From: JANXQG01 sp037147235
Lineage (GTDB): Bacteria > Planctomycetota > Planctomycetia > Pirellulales > Thermoguttaceae
Reading direction: 5' to 3'
DNA: 23,812 nucleotides
Assembly: GCA_037147235.1 (NCBI GenBank)
Contig: JBAWVO010000072.1
Span: 1-23,812, forward strand
How positions within the stretch are numbered: position 1 is the stretch's first letter; each line of letters begins with the position of its first letter. Below, piece after piece: positions 15,260-23,812 of the stretch. The notes beneath the pieces are model-generated. The model searched no databases. It saw nothing but the letters and a program-made list of their open reading frames with translations, and was not told the DNA's origin. A program made the translations under genes and the position numbers.

Positions 15260-15994
15260 TCAATAACTGCCGACATTTATTCCCTCTCTGGCACAACCTC
15301 GCACCGTGACCGTCGAACCGTCGGCGATGAAGGTCGAAACAGGCCGGGCGGAAAGAGTTTCGACGAACAACTCGCCGTACAGCGAGAGTACGTCGGCATG
15401 TAGGTAGTTCTCCGTGCCGGACCAAATCCGCCAAGGGGGATGTTCGACCTGGTACTCGCTTCCGCTGCGGTGTGCTGTGTAGCCCCAGTCGCGTTTGGCG
15501 ATGAACTCCTCATGGGAACCAGCCACCAGAGCTTGCGACTCGCCGCGGCCCAATACCCCCAGCGATTCCCACCTGCCGTTACGCTTCCAGTGATACTCCA
15601 CGTGGATCGACGACTCACCGTGCTCGATGCGATGGCCCATCGGCAGCGCGGTGCATGGCTCACCGTAGAGCGTGCGGGCAACGAAAGCGATCGTGTGGCG
15701 TGGCACCAATTTGCCAACAAAGGCCACCCCCCGCCGCCAGCCATCGGCCGTACGACGGCGGACGTAGAATCGGAGATTGACCTCCTCGAAGTTGCGGTGC
15801 CACGGAATGCCCCATCCAAAGATTTTGGTCTGCTGGAAGCGGAAGCCGACAATGCTGGCATACGTCGTGCCGTTAAAAAAATCAACTTCCGTTCCCGGCG
15901 GCAAGAGTGTTTGGAGTATTGCCGGGTCGATGGTATAGTTGAGCATGGCTAGATACCGCCACTCGGTAGTCAAAAAGGCTCGGTTCATGGTCAT
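15260..15994 (-). CDS. DUF2071 family (YqjF-like) protein
   Basis: A 244-residue protein fitting the DUF2071/YqjF family (PF09844) along its length: 'EWRYLAMLNYTIDPAILQTLLPPGTEVDFFNGTTYASIVGFRF' at the N-terminus, 'FEEVNLRFYVRR' and 'GVAFVGKLVPRHTIAFVARTLYGEPC' in the middle, and 'FIAKRDWGYTAHRSGSEYQVEHPPW' later. The biochemical role of the family is unknown; it is thought to be a soluble beta-rich fold. No signal peptide. The start could be either ATG at 15994 or 15988; neither has a clear ribosome site. It is on the same strand as the sigma operon but separated by a 193-nt repeat element and a separate promoter, so probably independent. Confidence 0.88.
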   Translation of the reverse strand: MTMNRAFLTTEWRYLAMLNYTIDPAILQTLLPPGTEVDFFNGTTYASIVGFRFQQTKIFGWGIPWHRNFEEVNLRFYVRRRTADGWRRGVAFVGKLVPRHTIAFVARTLYGEPCTALPMGHRIEHGESSIHVEYHWKRNGRWESLGVLGRGESQALVAGSHEEFIAKRDWGYTAHRSGSEYQVEHPPWRIWSGTENYLHADVLSLYGELFVETLSARPVSTFIADGSTVTVRGCAREGINVGSY

Positions 15995-16186
15995 CTAACG
16001 TAACTCTAATAAATCTTTTTCCGGCTAACCTTGGTTCGGTGAAAACATCCGCATTTTTGGCTCGGCATGCGTGGCGTTGCCTTGCAAACCCATTCTCGGC
16101 AGCTTATAGTAAAGGGGCTGTTGAGTCTAGGCTTTCTATCATAGCGATAGGCGGCCTCCCCGTCGCTCTGTCCATGTGAGTCGAGC

Positions 16187-17101
16187 ATGCAGTCGGAAGT
16201 TGTCATTGAAACGCGAAACCTTTCCAAAGTCTACCGCGACTTTTGGGGGCGGCAGAAGGTCCGCGCCCTGAAGGCCCTCGATTTGGAGGTCCGCCGCGGC
16301 GAGGTTTTTGGATTGTTGGGGCCTAACGGATCGGGCAAAACCACCACCATTAAGCTACTCCTGGGCCTTTTGTACCCCACCAGTGGCCAGGCCCTGGTGC
16401 TCGGCCAGGATGCCACGGAAGTCGCCAAGAATGAGCGGATTGGTTACTTGCCGGAGGAGTCCTATCTCTACCGCTTCCTCAATGCCGAGGAGACGCTGGA
16501 CTTTTACGGCCGGCTGTTCAACATCCCCCGAGCTAAGCGGCGGCAGAAGGCGGCCGATCTGATCGAAATGGTCGGGCTGACCAAATCGCGGCGCCGCCAG
16601 TTGCGGGAATACTCCAAGGGGATGACCCGCTTGATCGGCCTGGCGCAGGCTTTGATCAACGATCCGGAGGTTCTCTTCCTCGACGAGCCGACCAGCGGGT
16701 TGGACCCGATCCACACGCACGAGATGAAGCTCTTGATCCGAAAACTGCAAAACCAGGGCAAGACGATCCTCATGTGCAGCCATTTGCTGGCCGATGTGCA
16801 GGACGTCTGCGACCGTATTGCCATTCTGCACCAGGGTGAACTAAAGGAATTGGGCCGGGTCGATACCTTGCTGAAGGTCCGCGACGTGACCGAGATCCGC
16901 ACCTCCGGCCTTGGCCTTGAGGCCCAGGAGGAAATCCGGCAGGTCGTACTGAAACACCAGGGTACGGTCCACAGTATCGGCAATCCCACTACGACGCTGG
17001 AAGAGTTATTCGTGCGAGTGATCACCGAGAGCGAGGCCCATCCGGGCCGCCGCGTCCGTGCCGAACAGGCGGATCGTATCTCGAGCAGCGAACAAGGTTA
17101 G
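16187..17101 (+). CDS. ABC transporter ATP-binding protein
   Basis: A 304-residue ATPase with a complete nucleotide-binding domain: Walker A 'GPNGSGKT' (45-52), signature 'YSKGM' (141-145, in place of LSGGQ, as in many ABC-2 exporters), Walker B 'VLFLDEP' (161-167), D-loop 'SGLD' and H-loop H198. Residues ~235-304 are a family-specific C-terminal extension. It should power the membrane protein encoded 3 nt downstream. The class resembles CcmA/DrrA/GldA exporter ATPases; the substrate is unknown. The ATG at 16187 is the first in frame and begins right at the expected 'VVIETRNLSKVYRDF' strand; the ribosome site is weak. Confidence 0.95.
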   Translation: MQSEVVIETRNLSKVYRDFWGRQKVRALKALDLEVRRGEVFGLLGPNGSGKTTTIKLLLGLLYPTSGQALVLGQDATEVAKNERIGYLPEESYLYRFLNAEETLDFYGRLFNIPRAKRRQKAADLIEMVGLTKSRRRQLREYSKGMTRLIGLAQALINDPEVLFLDEPTSGLDPIHTHEMKLLIRKLQNQGKTILMCSHLLADVQDVCDRIAILHQGELKELGRVDTLLKVRDVTEIRTSGLGLEAQEEIRQVVLKHQGTVHSIGNPTTTLEELFVRVITESEAHPGRRVRAEQADRISSSEQG

Positions 17102-17104
17102 ATC

Positions 17105-19225
17105 ATGGTTATCGAGAATCTGCAAATCGCGCCGCTTGGGGAGTGGCTCCTCGGTGCCGGTTGGTCGGACGGGCTTCTTTGGCAACCGCTGGGAATCACT
17201 CTACTCCTAGTTCTGCTGGTCGGGGGTGGACTTGGTTTGTTGTTTGCCCTGCGGCGCAGTTCCACCGCTCCCGGGCCGACAACCTCATTGTGGATCGGCG
17301 GAATTTTTGGAGTATTGTCGCTGATGGTACTCTCCGCTGTGGCCTTGTGCTCCACGGCGGAGACGCGAAATTGGCTGATCGATTCCGCCGCCATGCCGAT
17401 GTTCGCTGCCATGGTGCCTCTATTGGGTTCCAACTGGTCCGGCGGTGCATTGTATACATGGGTTGGGGTGGCGACGGGCCTGACGGGCGTGGTTTATGCC
17501 TGCGGCTGGCTGGCCTCGATCCTGGTGGGCGGGCCTTTGGCGGGTACGCGGCAATGCGGCCGGGCCATGGTCGATATTGCCAGCGATCTTGCCCGCATAT
17601 CGGCCCGCCGCGTCTTCGCCCTGGCGTGGCTGGCGGTTCGCGAGTCGCTCCGCCGCCGCGTGGTGGTGGTTTTCGTGGTTTTTGTGGTTTTGATCCTGTT
17701 CGCCGCCTTGTTCATCAAGAAAGATAGTCTTCACCCGGGCCAGCTTTATATCCAGGTAGTGCTGAACTTCACGGTTTACTTATCGATGCTCTTTTCGCTG
17801 GTCCTCAGTGCGCTGAGCCTGCCGGCCGATATTCGCGACCGCACACTGCACACGATCGTGACCAAGCCGGTGCGGAAGATCGAGATTGTGCTGGGACGCG
17901 TGCTGGGATTCATCTTCGTGGGCACGGTCCTGCTGGGCGGCATCGGTTTGATCAGCTATGGTTTCACTGTCCGGAGCCTCAGTCACACGCACCAACTGAC
18001 GGCCGACATGCTGCACGCCAAATCACTGCCCGGTGATCGAGGAACGCTGTTGCAGGGCGCGACGAGCCGGTCGCACGAACACGAGCACGAAGTAACGATC
18101 GATCCTTCCGGAGAGGCCACCGTGGAGGTGCAGAAGGACCACACGCACGATCTCTACGTTTCCGACAGCGGCGACAAGAAGACCTACACGCTTGGCCAGC
18201 CCAAAGGCCTACTGCAAGCCCGCGTACCGATTTATGCCAAGACACTCTCTTTCCGGGACAAGACGGGTAAGCCAAAGGAGAAAGGCATCAATGTGGGCGA
18301 CGAGTGGACTTATCGCAGCTTCATTGAAGGGCGAACGGCGGCCGCCGCAATCTGGACATTTGAAGGCATAAGCGAAGATATATTTCCCGAGGCAAAATTT
18401 CCTACCGGCATTCCCGTGGAAATGACCCTCGAGGTCTTCCGCACCCATAAGGGGAATCAGGAAAAAGGCGTGTCGGGAACCATCACACTGGGCAACCCCA
18501 AGACCGGCAAACGGGTGTTTTTGAGGAATTTTCTCGCCAAGAAATTTGCTACCGACGTGCAGATGATTCCCCGCAGCTTTGTTACCGCGGGCCGTGACGG
18601 CAAAGCGGAAACGATTGATCTTTTTCGCGACCTGGTCAGCGACGATGGCCGTTTGGAGATCACCCTGCAATGCCTGGAACCCCAGCAATACTATGGCATG
18701 GCCCAGGCGGATCTATACCTCCGCGCTGCCGACGGTTCGTTTGCCTGGAACTTCCTCAAGGGTTATCTCGGAATCTGGCTGCAAATGGCTTTGGTCATTG
18801 GCCTGGGCGTGATGTTCAGCACTTTCCTCAGCGGCCCGGTCGCATTGTTGGCAACCCTGTTTGCCATTATCGTCGGGCTGTTCAGCGGTTACCTTGTTGA
18901 ATTGGCCGGTGGTAAGATGGTGGGGGGCGGCCCCTTTGAATCGGCGCAGAGGATCATGACCGGGGATAACATGGTCTCGGCGCTGGAGCCAGGCATGAAG
19001 ACCACCGCCATCAAGGTGATGGACGAAGCGACCTCGATGATGATGCGGCATTTCTCCGCGGTGGTGCCGAATGTTGCCGAAAATGATTTTGTCGACCGCG
19101 TGGCTTGCGGCTTTAACGTGGGCGGCGACCTGATCGCGCGATGCCTTTTATGCGAGATGGCCTATTTGCTGCCCGTAATCCTCTTAGGTTATGTATGCCT
19201 GAAGCAACGGGAGGTGGCCCAATGA
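17105..19225 (+). CDS. ABC-2-type permease with His-rich extracytoplasmic loop
   Basis: A 706-residue membrane protein. Hydrophobic segments lie near 28-49, 62-82, 113-142, 187-206, 218-240, 265-290, 560-582, 586-607 and 680-700. Between ~291 and ~555 is a large soluble domain that begins with a His-rich stretch (~294-348: 'SHTHQL', 'SHEHEHEV', 'DHTHDL'). The 'LPADIRDRTLHTIVTKPVRKIEIVLGRVLG' block is the coupling-type segment of ABC-2 permeases. It starts 3 nt after the ATPase stop and its own stop overlaps the next start (ATGA), so the three genes are co-translated. The transported substrate is unknown; the His cluster might bind metal. Confidence 0.88.
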   Translation: MVIENLQIAPLGEWLLGAGWSDGLLWQPLGITLLLVLLVGGGLGLLFALRRSSTAPGPTTSLWIGGIFGVLSLMVLSAVALCSTAETRNWLIDSAAMPMFAAMVPLLGSNWSGGALYTWVGVATGLTGVVYACGWLASILVGGPLAGTRQCGRAMVDIASDLARISARRVFALAWLAVRESLRRRVVVVFVVFVVLILFAALFIKKDSLHPGQLYIQVVLNFTVYLSMLFSLVLSALSLPADIRDRTLHTIVTKPVRKIEIVLGRVLGFIFVGTVLLGGIGLISYGFTVRSLSHTHQLTADMLHAKSLPGDRGTLLQGATSRSHEHEHEVTIDPSGEATVEVQKDHTHDLYVSDSGDKKTYTLGQPKGLLQARVPIYAKTLSFRDKTGKPKEKGINVGDEWTYRSFIEGRTAAAAIWTFEGISEDIFPEAKFPTGIPVEMTLEVFRTHKGNQEKGVSGTITLGNPKTGKRVFLRNFLAKKFATDVQMIPRSFVTAGRDGKAETIDLFRDLVSDDGRLEITLQCLEPQQYYGMAQADLYLRAADGSFAWNFLKGYLGIWLQMALVIGLGVMFSTFLSGPVALLATLFAIIVGLFSGYLVELAGGKMVGGGPFESAQRIMTGDNMVSALEPGMKTTAIKVMDEATSMMMRHFSAVVPNVAENDFVDRVACGFNVGGDLIARCLLCEMAYLLPVILLGYVCLKQREVAQ

Positions 19226-20955
19226 GTTCCGGTTCCATGATAATGAACCCACCCAGTCTCAGCGCGGGAGACCGTTCCCGCCGCCGCAAGTGGATCTATG
19301 GGGTGTCGATGATCGTGCTGATCGTCGTTCTGTTTTGGCTGAGCTTTCCGGCCACGCTGAGCACGAAGGAGTTCAAGGGGCAGCCGGGCGGAGTGTTGGC
19401 TCAGTACCGCGACCAGCATGGCTTGAGCCAGACCGAGTTGGGCCAGATCGATCCTACCAGCGAAACGATCCGCCTGGCGACGTTGGGGATGCGGGGCATC
19501 GCCGGTACGACGCTCTGGTGGAAGGCGACCGAGTATCAAATGAAGAAAGACTGGACCCGCCTTCGTGCTGCGCTCGACCAGATCAGCAAACTCCAGCCGC
19601 ACTCGATTCTTGTGTGGCGCTACCAGGCATGGAACCTGTCCTACAATGTCTCCGTCTCCTTCGACGACTACCACGACAAGTTCTACTGGGTCATCGAGGG
19701 GCTGAACTACATGCTGGACGGGGTGCGCATGAACGACAAGGAACCGCGGCTCTGCTGGGACATGGGCTGGTTCATTTCCAATAAAATCGGCCGCGACGAC
19801 GCGGCCAAGTATTACCGCCGCCTTTTCAGCGGCGAACGAGGCACCGACGGTAAAGAACCGCCTGATTATGTCAAGGACTTCCGCGAACGCTTTACCCCGC
19901 CCAGCGGTTTTCCGCCCGGCAGCAACTTGCGCGACAATTGGCACGTGGGCAAGGCATGGTTCCTAACTGCCGAGAGCAAGATTGCCCCGCCCCGTTACCC
20001 GGTTCGCGGCATGGCCCAGGTAATTTTTTATTCCCATGCCCCGACCTGCCAGTTCTATTATGCCGACAACCTGGAAAAGGACGGTACCTTTGGTCAGGTA
20101 GCCCAGCGGGCTTGGCAGAACGCGGAGGATGAGTGGTATGCCTTTGGTGAGCGCCCCATCGATACGTCCTATGACCTTGCCCTGCAACTGAACCGAAAGG
20201 AAGAACTGTTCGATTCTGCCGAAGCGAAGAAGGATCAACTGAATAAGCTCGCCCCGGGAGTACGCGACGAATTGGAAAAGGAAAAACGACCCAACCTGGC
20301 ACCCGAGGACCGCGCAAGCTGGGATAAGTATCGCGAAGCCTTGGATAAATACAAAAATGAAAAGAAGAATCGCAAGGGCAAGAAGAGCGAGAAACCGCTG
20401 TTGCAACCGAGCGTGGACATGGACCTGAAGGATCGGGCGGAAGCCAAGCCGGACGAAATTGCGCGGCGATCGCCGCAGGCCCATCATCAGGAAGCCTTGG
20501 ACTTGGCCAAGGAGATCGAGAACGACGAGACTCTGGCCAAGTACACAACCCGCGAGCGGTCAAAAGTCAACTTCGATTTCTGGAGAACGCGGGCCAGAGC
20601 CGAAAAGACAGCCGAGTGCCTAGCTGCGAGAAAAGCCATTCACGATGGCGACCAGGCATTCGCTAAAGGCGACTTAATTCGCGCCCGACCGGAGTATGAG
20701 AAAGGCATGCATGGCTGGCGCAAGGTACTCGATGACCCGGAGTTTCGCTCGCTCGTTGAAGACATCTGTCTCGGAGGCGATCTGCTGGATGTGATCCGCC
20801 GTTATCAGAAGTGCCTCGACCAGGACGACCGGGGGCTGCCTCAGCCGTTTATCCTGCAGGACATTATCGACAAGCACAGCCGGCCGGAAGATTCGCCGCC
20901 GGACAACTCCGACAAGAAGGTGAAGTCGCCCACTTCCGCTGCTGAAAAGAAATGA
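19222..20955 (+). CDS. Membrane-anchored protein of the ABC operon, unknown function
   Basis: A 577-residue protein with a positively charged N-terminus (RSRRRK) and one membrane helix (~24-42), the rest probably outside the membrane. Its middle is aromatic-rich ('GTTLWWKATEYQMKKDWTRLRAALDQISKLQPHSILVWRYQAWNL'), suggestive of TPR-like helical pairs; ~385-440 is very Lys/Glu-rich and likely coiled or disordered. The start at 19222 overlaps the permease stop (ATGA) and has GGAGG 7 nt ahead; a frame open from 19141 lies inside the permease gene and was rejected. I recall planctomycete homologues next to ABC genes with uninformative names. Its position implies it is a subunit of the transporter. 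Confidence 0.85.
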   Translation: MSSGSMIMNPPSLSAGDRSRRRKWIYGVSMIVLIVVLFWLSFPATLSTKEFKGQPGGVLAQYRDQHGLSQTELGQIDPTSETIRLATLGMRGIAGTTLWWKATEYQMKKDWTRLRAALDQISKLQPHSILVWRYQAWNLSYNVSVSFDDYHDKFYWVIEGLNYMLDGVRMNDKEPRLCWDMGWFISNKIGRDDAAKYYRRLFSGERGTDGKEPPDYVKDFRERFTPPSGFPPGSNLRDNWHVGKAWFLTAESKIAPPRYPVRGMAQVIFYSHAPTCQFYYADNLEKDGTFGQVAQRAWQNAEDEWYAFGERPIDTSYDLALQLNRKEELFDSAEAKKDQLNKLAPGVRDELEKEKRPNLAPEDRASWDKYREALDKYKNEKKNRKGKKSEKPLLQPSVDMDLKDRAEAKPDEIARRSPQAHHQEALDLAKEIENDETLAKYTTRERSKVNFDFWRTRARAEKTAECLAARKAIHDGDQAFAKGDLIRARPEYEKGMHGWRKVLDDPEFRSLVEDICLGGDLLDVIRRYQKCLDQDDRGLPQPFILQDIIDKHSRPEDSPPDNSDKKVKSPTSAAEKK

Positions 20956-21026
20956 AATGGCAATGATCGGCCTGACTGTGATCAAACAGAGTGAAAGGTC
21001 CCGCTTAGTGCTCGTCCAGAAACAAC

Positions 21027-21078
21027 TTGTGGTGCGGGCGTCTCGCCTGGGCATGCAGCCGGGACAGCCGCACCACAA
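21027..21078. repeat. Second copy of the GTGGTGCGGGCGTC palindromic repeat
   Basis: TTGTGGTGCGG (21027-21037) pairs with CCGCACCACAA (21068-21078). The first ~23 nt match the left arm at 3029 with one difference. It sits in the 136-nt gap between two operon genes and ends 13 nt before the next start. Confidence 0.8.
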
Positions 21079-21091
21079 AAACGCGGAGTTA

Positions 21092-23002
21092 ATGTTGGGC
21101 AGGTACTTAGCTTTGCTGCTGTTCTTTCTCACGGCCTCTCCGCCGATTCTTTCTGCTGCTCCCCCACGATCCCTAGAACCAATCCGCGTCAGCGGTCATC
21201 CGACAAACGCTAGCCCCACGGTCCCTTCCTATTCCCCTGAACAACTCCGCCCTTTGATCGAGGCATTGGGCAATGCCGATTACTTTGTCCGGCAAAAGGC
21301 TGAATCGGAATTATGCAAGATTGGTTTTGATGCCGTCGATGCACTCACTGCGGCCACCGATTACGACGATATGGAAATCGCCACGCGGGCGAATCGGCTG
21401 TTGAATGTGATCCGGAGCAACTGGGCTGTCCCAGGCGAGTCTGCGGACGTTTCGCAATTGCTGGCAGGTTACGACTCCCTGGACGAGGGCAACCGCGAAG
21501 CCAAGATTATCGGCCTGATCCACCTTCCGGAGAACCAGGGTCTTCCGGCGATCTGTCGGGTAATTCGCTACGAACGATCGCTCCTGTTGGCAAAAATGGC
21601 AGCCTTGCGGTTGTTGGAGGTAATGGCCGGACCAGACCTGCCCGCATCCCTCGAAAAAAGGGTAGCCCGGGATGTTCCTATGTCCTATCGAGATACCGAA
21701 AAATCCGATATCGCCGCAACGCTCCAAAAAGACCTGGGCACTTGCCGTCGCGCTCCGGCACAGTGGGTTCTCGCCTGGTTGCAAGCCAAGCGAGATCCCC
21801 AAGCACTTGCCGAACTCTGGAAGCAACTCATCGCCGAGGAAGATGGACTGCTGTTCCGGCAGCCTCGTGACACCTCATTGTCCATCGTCGAGAGCCTGCT
21901 GAGATTTCAGATTGCGGCGATGCGAAAGATCGATCGCAATGCGGACGCCGCAGCCAGCGTCGAAAGATTGATCAAGCTCCGCCGTGGCGAACCGACCGAG
22001 TTGGTCCGACTGCTGAATTGGTTGATCGATCAAAAGGATTGGCCTGCGACACTTCTCGTGGAAAATCGTTGCAAAGCGACGATTGCCGAATCGGCAAATC
22101 TGCTTTATCTCGTTGCCGAAGCCCAATTTCTCCGAGGCGACACGGCCGCTGCAGAACAATCGGCCAGCCAGGCCCTAAAGCTCAATCCCGATAACAACGA
22201 GCCGTCGCTGGCTGTGCATTATTTTTCGGGCGAGAGTCTCGAACAGCGCGGCCGTTTCGATTGGGCAACTAAGGAATGGGAGCATGTGATCCACAATGCT
22301 CCGCCGAAATCCCTGGTCAGCATCGCCGCCGCACGCCGTCTGGCCGAACTGTACCACGACCTCGAAGATGACCATCGTGCGTTTGAAACGCTGGGCCACA
22401 TCGAGAAAGTTTATGCCAAACGGTCCAACCAGTGGCCATTGCTCAACCAGGAAAGCAGCGATGCAGTGACGTTGGGAACCCTGCGGGCACGCATGTATTA
22501 TTTCGATGCCTGCCAATGGAAAGTCCAAGGCAATCGGACGAAGCAGTTCGAGTGCCTGGACAAGGCATTGGCCACGCAATTCTATGACATCGAGGTTCTG
22601 ATCGAGTGCTATCAGATGCCCGATCCCAAGGCCGATTATCGCATGAAGATTCGCAAACTGATCGAGAAGCGACTATGCGAGTTGCGAGAACAAGCCGCCG
22701 ACCTTGGCTCCAATCCTGCCGCGGCCCAACCCTGCAATGAGTTTGCCTGGCTGGTGGCAAACACTTATGGCGATCTCGAAGAAGCCCTACAGCTCTCAAA
22801 ACGCTCGCTCGAGTTGGTCGGCGAGAATGGATCCTACTGCGACACCCTTGCCCGAGTCTATTTCGCCAAGGGCGATTACGCCAACGCCCTGAAGTATCAA
22901 ACCCGAGCCGCCGAGTTGCTGCCCTACACGCGCTCCGTGCAGAAGCAGCTCGTGCTGCTACGAAAGGCCTCCCATGCCCCACCTCACTCTTCCCGGCGCT
23001 GA
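21092..23002 (+). CDS. Secreted HEAT/TPR-like repeat protein
   Basis: A 636-residue protein with a clear signal peptide ('MLGRYLALLLFFLTASPPILSAA', cut near residue 22). Residues ~45-105 ('LRPLIEALGNADYFVRQKAESELCKIG') read like HEAT-type helices; ~350-460 and ~560-630 contain TPR-like pairs ('AEAQFLRGDTAAAEQSASQALKLNPDN', 'DTLARVYFAKGDYANALKYQTRAAELLP'). It is probably a periplasmic scaffold or interaction protein working with the upstream transporter. The start at 21092 has GGAG 4 nt ahead; the frame stays open back to 20957, but that extension would translate the palindromic repeat and would hide the signal peptide. It overlaps the next gene by 29 nt. Confidence 0.85.
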   Translation: MLGRYLALLLFFLTASPPILSAAPPRSLEPIRVSGHPTNASPTVPSYSPEQLRPLIEALGNADYFVRQKAESELCKIGFDAVDALTAATDYDDMEIATRANRLLNVIRSNWAVPGESADVSQLLAGYDSLDEGNREAKIIGLIHLPENQGLPAICRVIRYERSLLLAKMAALRLLEVMAGPDLPASLEKRVARDVPMSYRDTEKSDIAATLQKDLGTCRRAPAQWVLAWLQAKRDPQALAELWKQLIAEEDGLLFRQPRDTSLSIVESLLRFQIAAMRKIDRNADAAASVERLIKLRRGEPTELVRLLNWLIDQKDWPATLLVENRCKATIAESANLLYLVAEAQFLRGDTAAAEQSASQALKLNPDNNEPSLAVHYFSGESLEQRGRFDWATKEWEHVIHNAPPKSLVSIAAARRLAELYHDLEDDHRAFETLGHIEKVYAKRSNQWPLLNQESSDAVTLGTLRARMYYFDACQWKVQGNRTKQFECLDKALATQFYDIEVLIECYQMPDPKADYRMKIRKLIEKRLCELREQAADLGSNPAAAQPCNEFAWLVANTYGDLEEALQLSKRSLELVGENGSYCDTLARVYFAKGDYANALKYQTRAAELLPYTRSVQKQLVLLRKASHAPPHSSRR

Positions 23003-23780
23003 ACTAGCCCTGGCCGACTATGGCACCGGCCGCCCGGTGGTATTGATCCACGGTTTTCCGATGGATCATACGATTTGGACCCATCAGGTCCAGTCGCTTA
23101 CCCCGCATTACCGTGTAATCACCCCCGATCTCCGTGGATTCGGCGGTAGTTCGGTCACGCCGGGAAAAGTAACCGTTGAGCAATGGGCTGACGATCTGGC
23201 CGCCATGCTCGACGCACTCAAGATCACCGAGCCGATCGTGCTCGGCGGGCTTTCGATGGGGGGCTATGTGGCCTTTCGTTTCTTTGAGGCGTATCGGTCG
23301 CGGCTGGCGGGGTTGATTCTTTGCGACACGAAGGCAGTGGCCGACACGCCCCAAGCCGCCGCGGGGCGACTGGAAATGGCCCAGCGCATCCAGCGCGAGG
23401 GCACCCAGTTTCTGGCCGAAACGATGTTGCCCCGCCTCCTGGCTCCTGCCACACTGGACAGTAAACCCGAAGTGGTCGATCGTCTGCGGCAGATCATTCT
23501 TGCCGGCGATCCGAGCGGCTATGCCGCCACATCGCGCGGCCTGGCCGAGCGGCCGAACTTCACCCCGCTGCTGCCACAGATCGATTGCCCCACACTACTG
23601 ATCGTGGGACGGCAAGACGCGATTTCCACCGTGGCCGAAATGAAGGCCATGTCCAGGGCGATTAAGGGTTCGCGGATCGTCGAGATCGACAACGCCGGAC
23701 ACGTCACGCCGCTAGAAGCCCCCGAGGAGGTGGGGCGGGCAGTAGAGGAGTTTTTGAAGGAAATGACGAATGACGAATGA
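22974..23780 (+). CDS. Alpha/beta-hydrolase fold esterase
   Basis: A 268-residue hydrolase with the full catalytic triad: S94 in 'GLSMGG', D215 in 'VGRQDAIS' and H243 in 'NAGHVTPLEAP'; the oxyanion motif 'HGFPMD' (26-31) and 'DLRGFGGSS' (52-60) are in place. The closest remembered relatives are 3-oxoadipate enol-lactonase-like and carboxylesterase-like proteins; the substrate cannot be told. There is no signal peptide. It overlaps the upstream gene by 29 nt, so it is part of that transcript. The last five residues (MTNDE) and the stop are encoded by a heptanucleotide tandem array. Confidence 0.92.
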   Translation: MPHLTLPGAELALADYGTGRPVVLIHGFPMDHTIWTHQVQSLTPHYRVITPDLRGFGGSSVTPGKVTVEQWADDLAAMLDALKITEPIVLGGLSMGGYVAFRFFEAYRSRLAGLILCDTKAVADTPQAAAGRLEMAQRIQREGTQFLAETMLPRLLAPATLDSKPEVVDRLRQIILAGDPSGYAATSRGLAERPNFTPLLPQIDCPTLLIVGRQDAISTVAEMKAMSRAIKGSRIVEIDNAGHVTPLEAPEEVGRAVEEFLKEMTNDE

Positions 23781-23812
23781 CGAATGACGAATGACGAATG
23801 ACGAATGACGAA
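23763..23812. repeat. Heptanucleotide tandem array (ATGACGA)7
   Basis: Seven perfect copies of ATGACGA plus one base, reaching the end of the window, so the true length is unknown. The period of 7 means each forward frame meets a TGA every 21 nt; the reverse strand has no stop within the array. It overlaps the 3' end of the hydrolase gene. Confidence 0.97.

Noticed and set aside
20957..21091. N-terminal extension of the secreted HEAT/TPR-like protein
   Set aside because: The extension translates a dispersed repeat, and the downstream ATG has both a ribosome site and a signal peptide.
1..23812. CRISPR array
   Set aside because: No regularly spaced repeats of 23-40 nt with unique spacers; the only tandem array is the 7-nt repeat at the right end.

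Overview
The window looks like chromosomal DNA from a planctomycete, probably of the Pirellulales type. This rests on gene content (an ECF sigma factor paired with a membrane-anchored VIT/vWA protein, an 81-residue 'RPFRPFTIHLADG' protein, an ABC module with a large membrane-anchored partner) and on many short palindromic dispersed repeats between genes that I associate from memory with that group. No rRNA, tRNA, CRISPR array or prophage was seen.

Layout. (1) 115-2347, minus: a one-carbon operon, corrinoid protein then MetF with a Cys-rich C-terminal domain, 4 nt apart. (2) 2678-4494, plus: csrA, a large palindrome, then a ketoacyl-synthase homologue in which the catalytic Cys is Glu and one catalytic His is Asn. 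(3) 4573-5207, plus: an AT-richer vapBC toxin-antitoxin pair bracketed by ~50-nt direct repeats. (4) 5688-9323, plus: a 1211-residue single-chain restriction-modification enzyme (N-terminal nuclease, central N6-adenine methylase, C-terminal specificity region). (5) 9324-10312: repeat-rich DNA with one small conserved gene behind a good sigma70-like promoter. (6) 10313-15066, minus: an ECF sigma factor followed by a 1409-residue protein with an anti-sigma-like N-terminus, one membrane segment, VIT, vWA and DUF2135 domains; an ECF-type promoter lies just upstream. (7) 15260-15994, minus: a DUF2071 protein. (8) 16187-23780, plus: ABC ATPase, ABC-2-type permease with a His-rich loop, a membrane-anchored protein, a secreted HEAT/TPR-like protein, and an alpha/beta hydrolase whose last five codons lie in a heptanucleotide tandem array running off the window.

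How the genes work together: the corrinoid/MetF pair probably moves methyl groups between folate and a corrinoid. The sigma factor and its downstream protein look like a self-regulating envelope-sensing pair. The ABC genes overlap or nearly abut and probably form one membrane complex. The least ordinary signals are the ketoacyl synthase with a replaced catalytic triad, the sigma/VIT-vWA-DUF2135 pair with its candidate autoregulatory promoter, and a small hairpin repeat whose three copies show compensatory base-pair changes.
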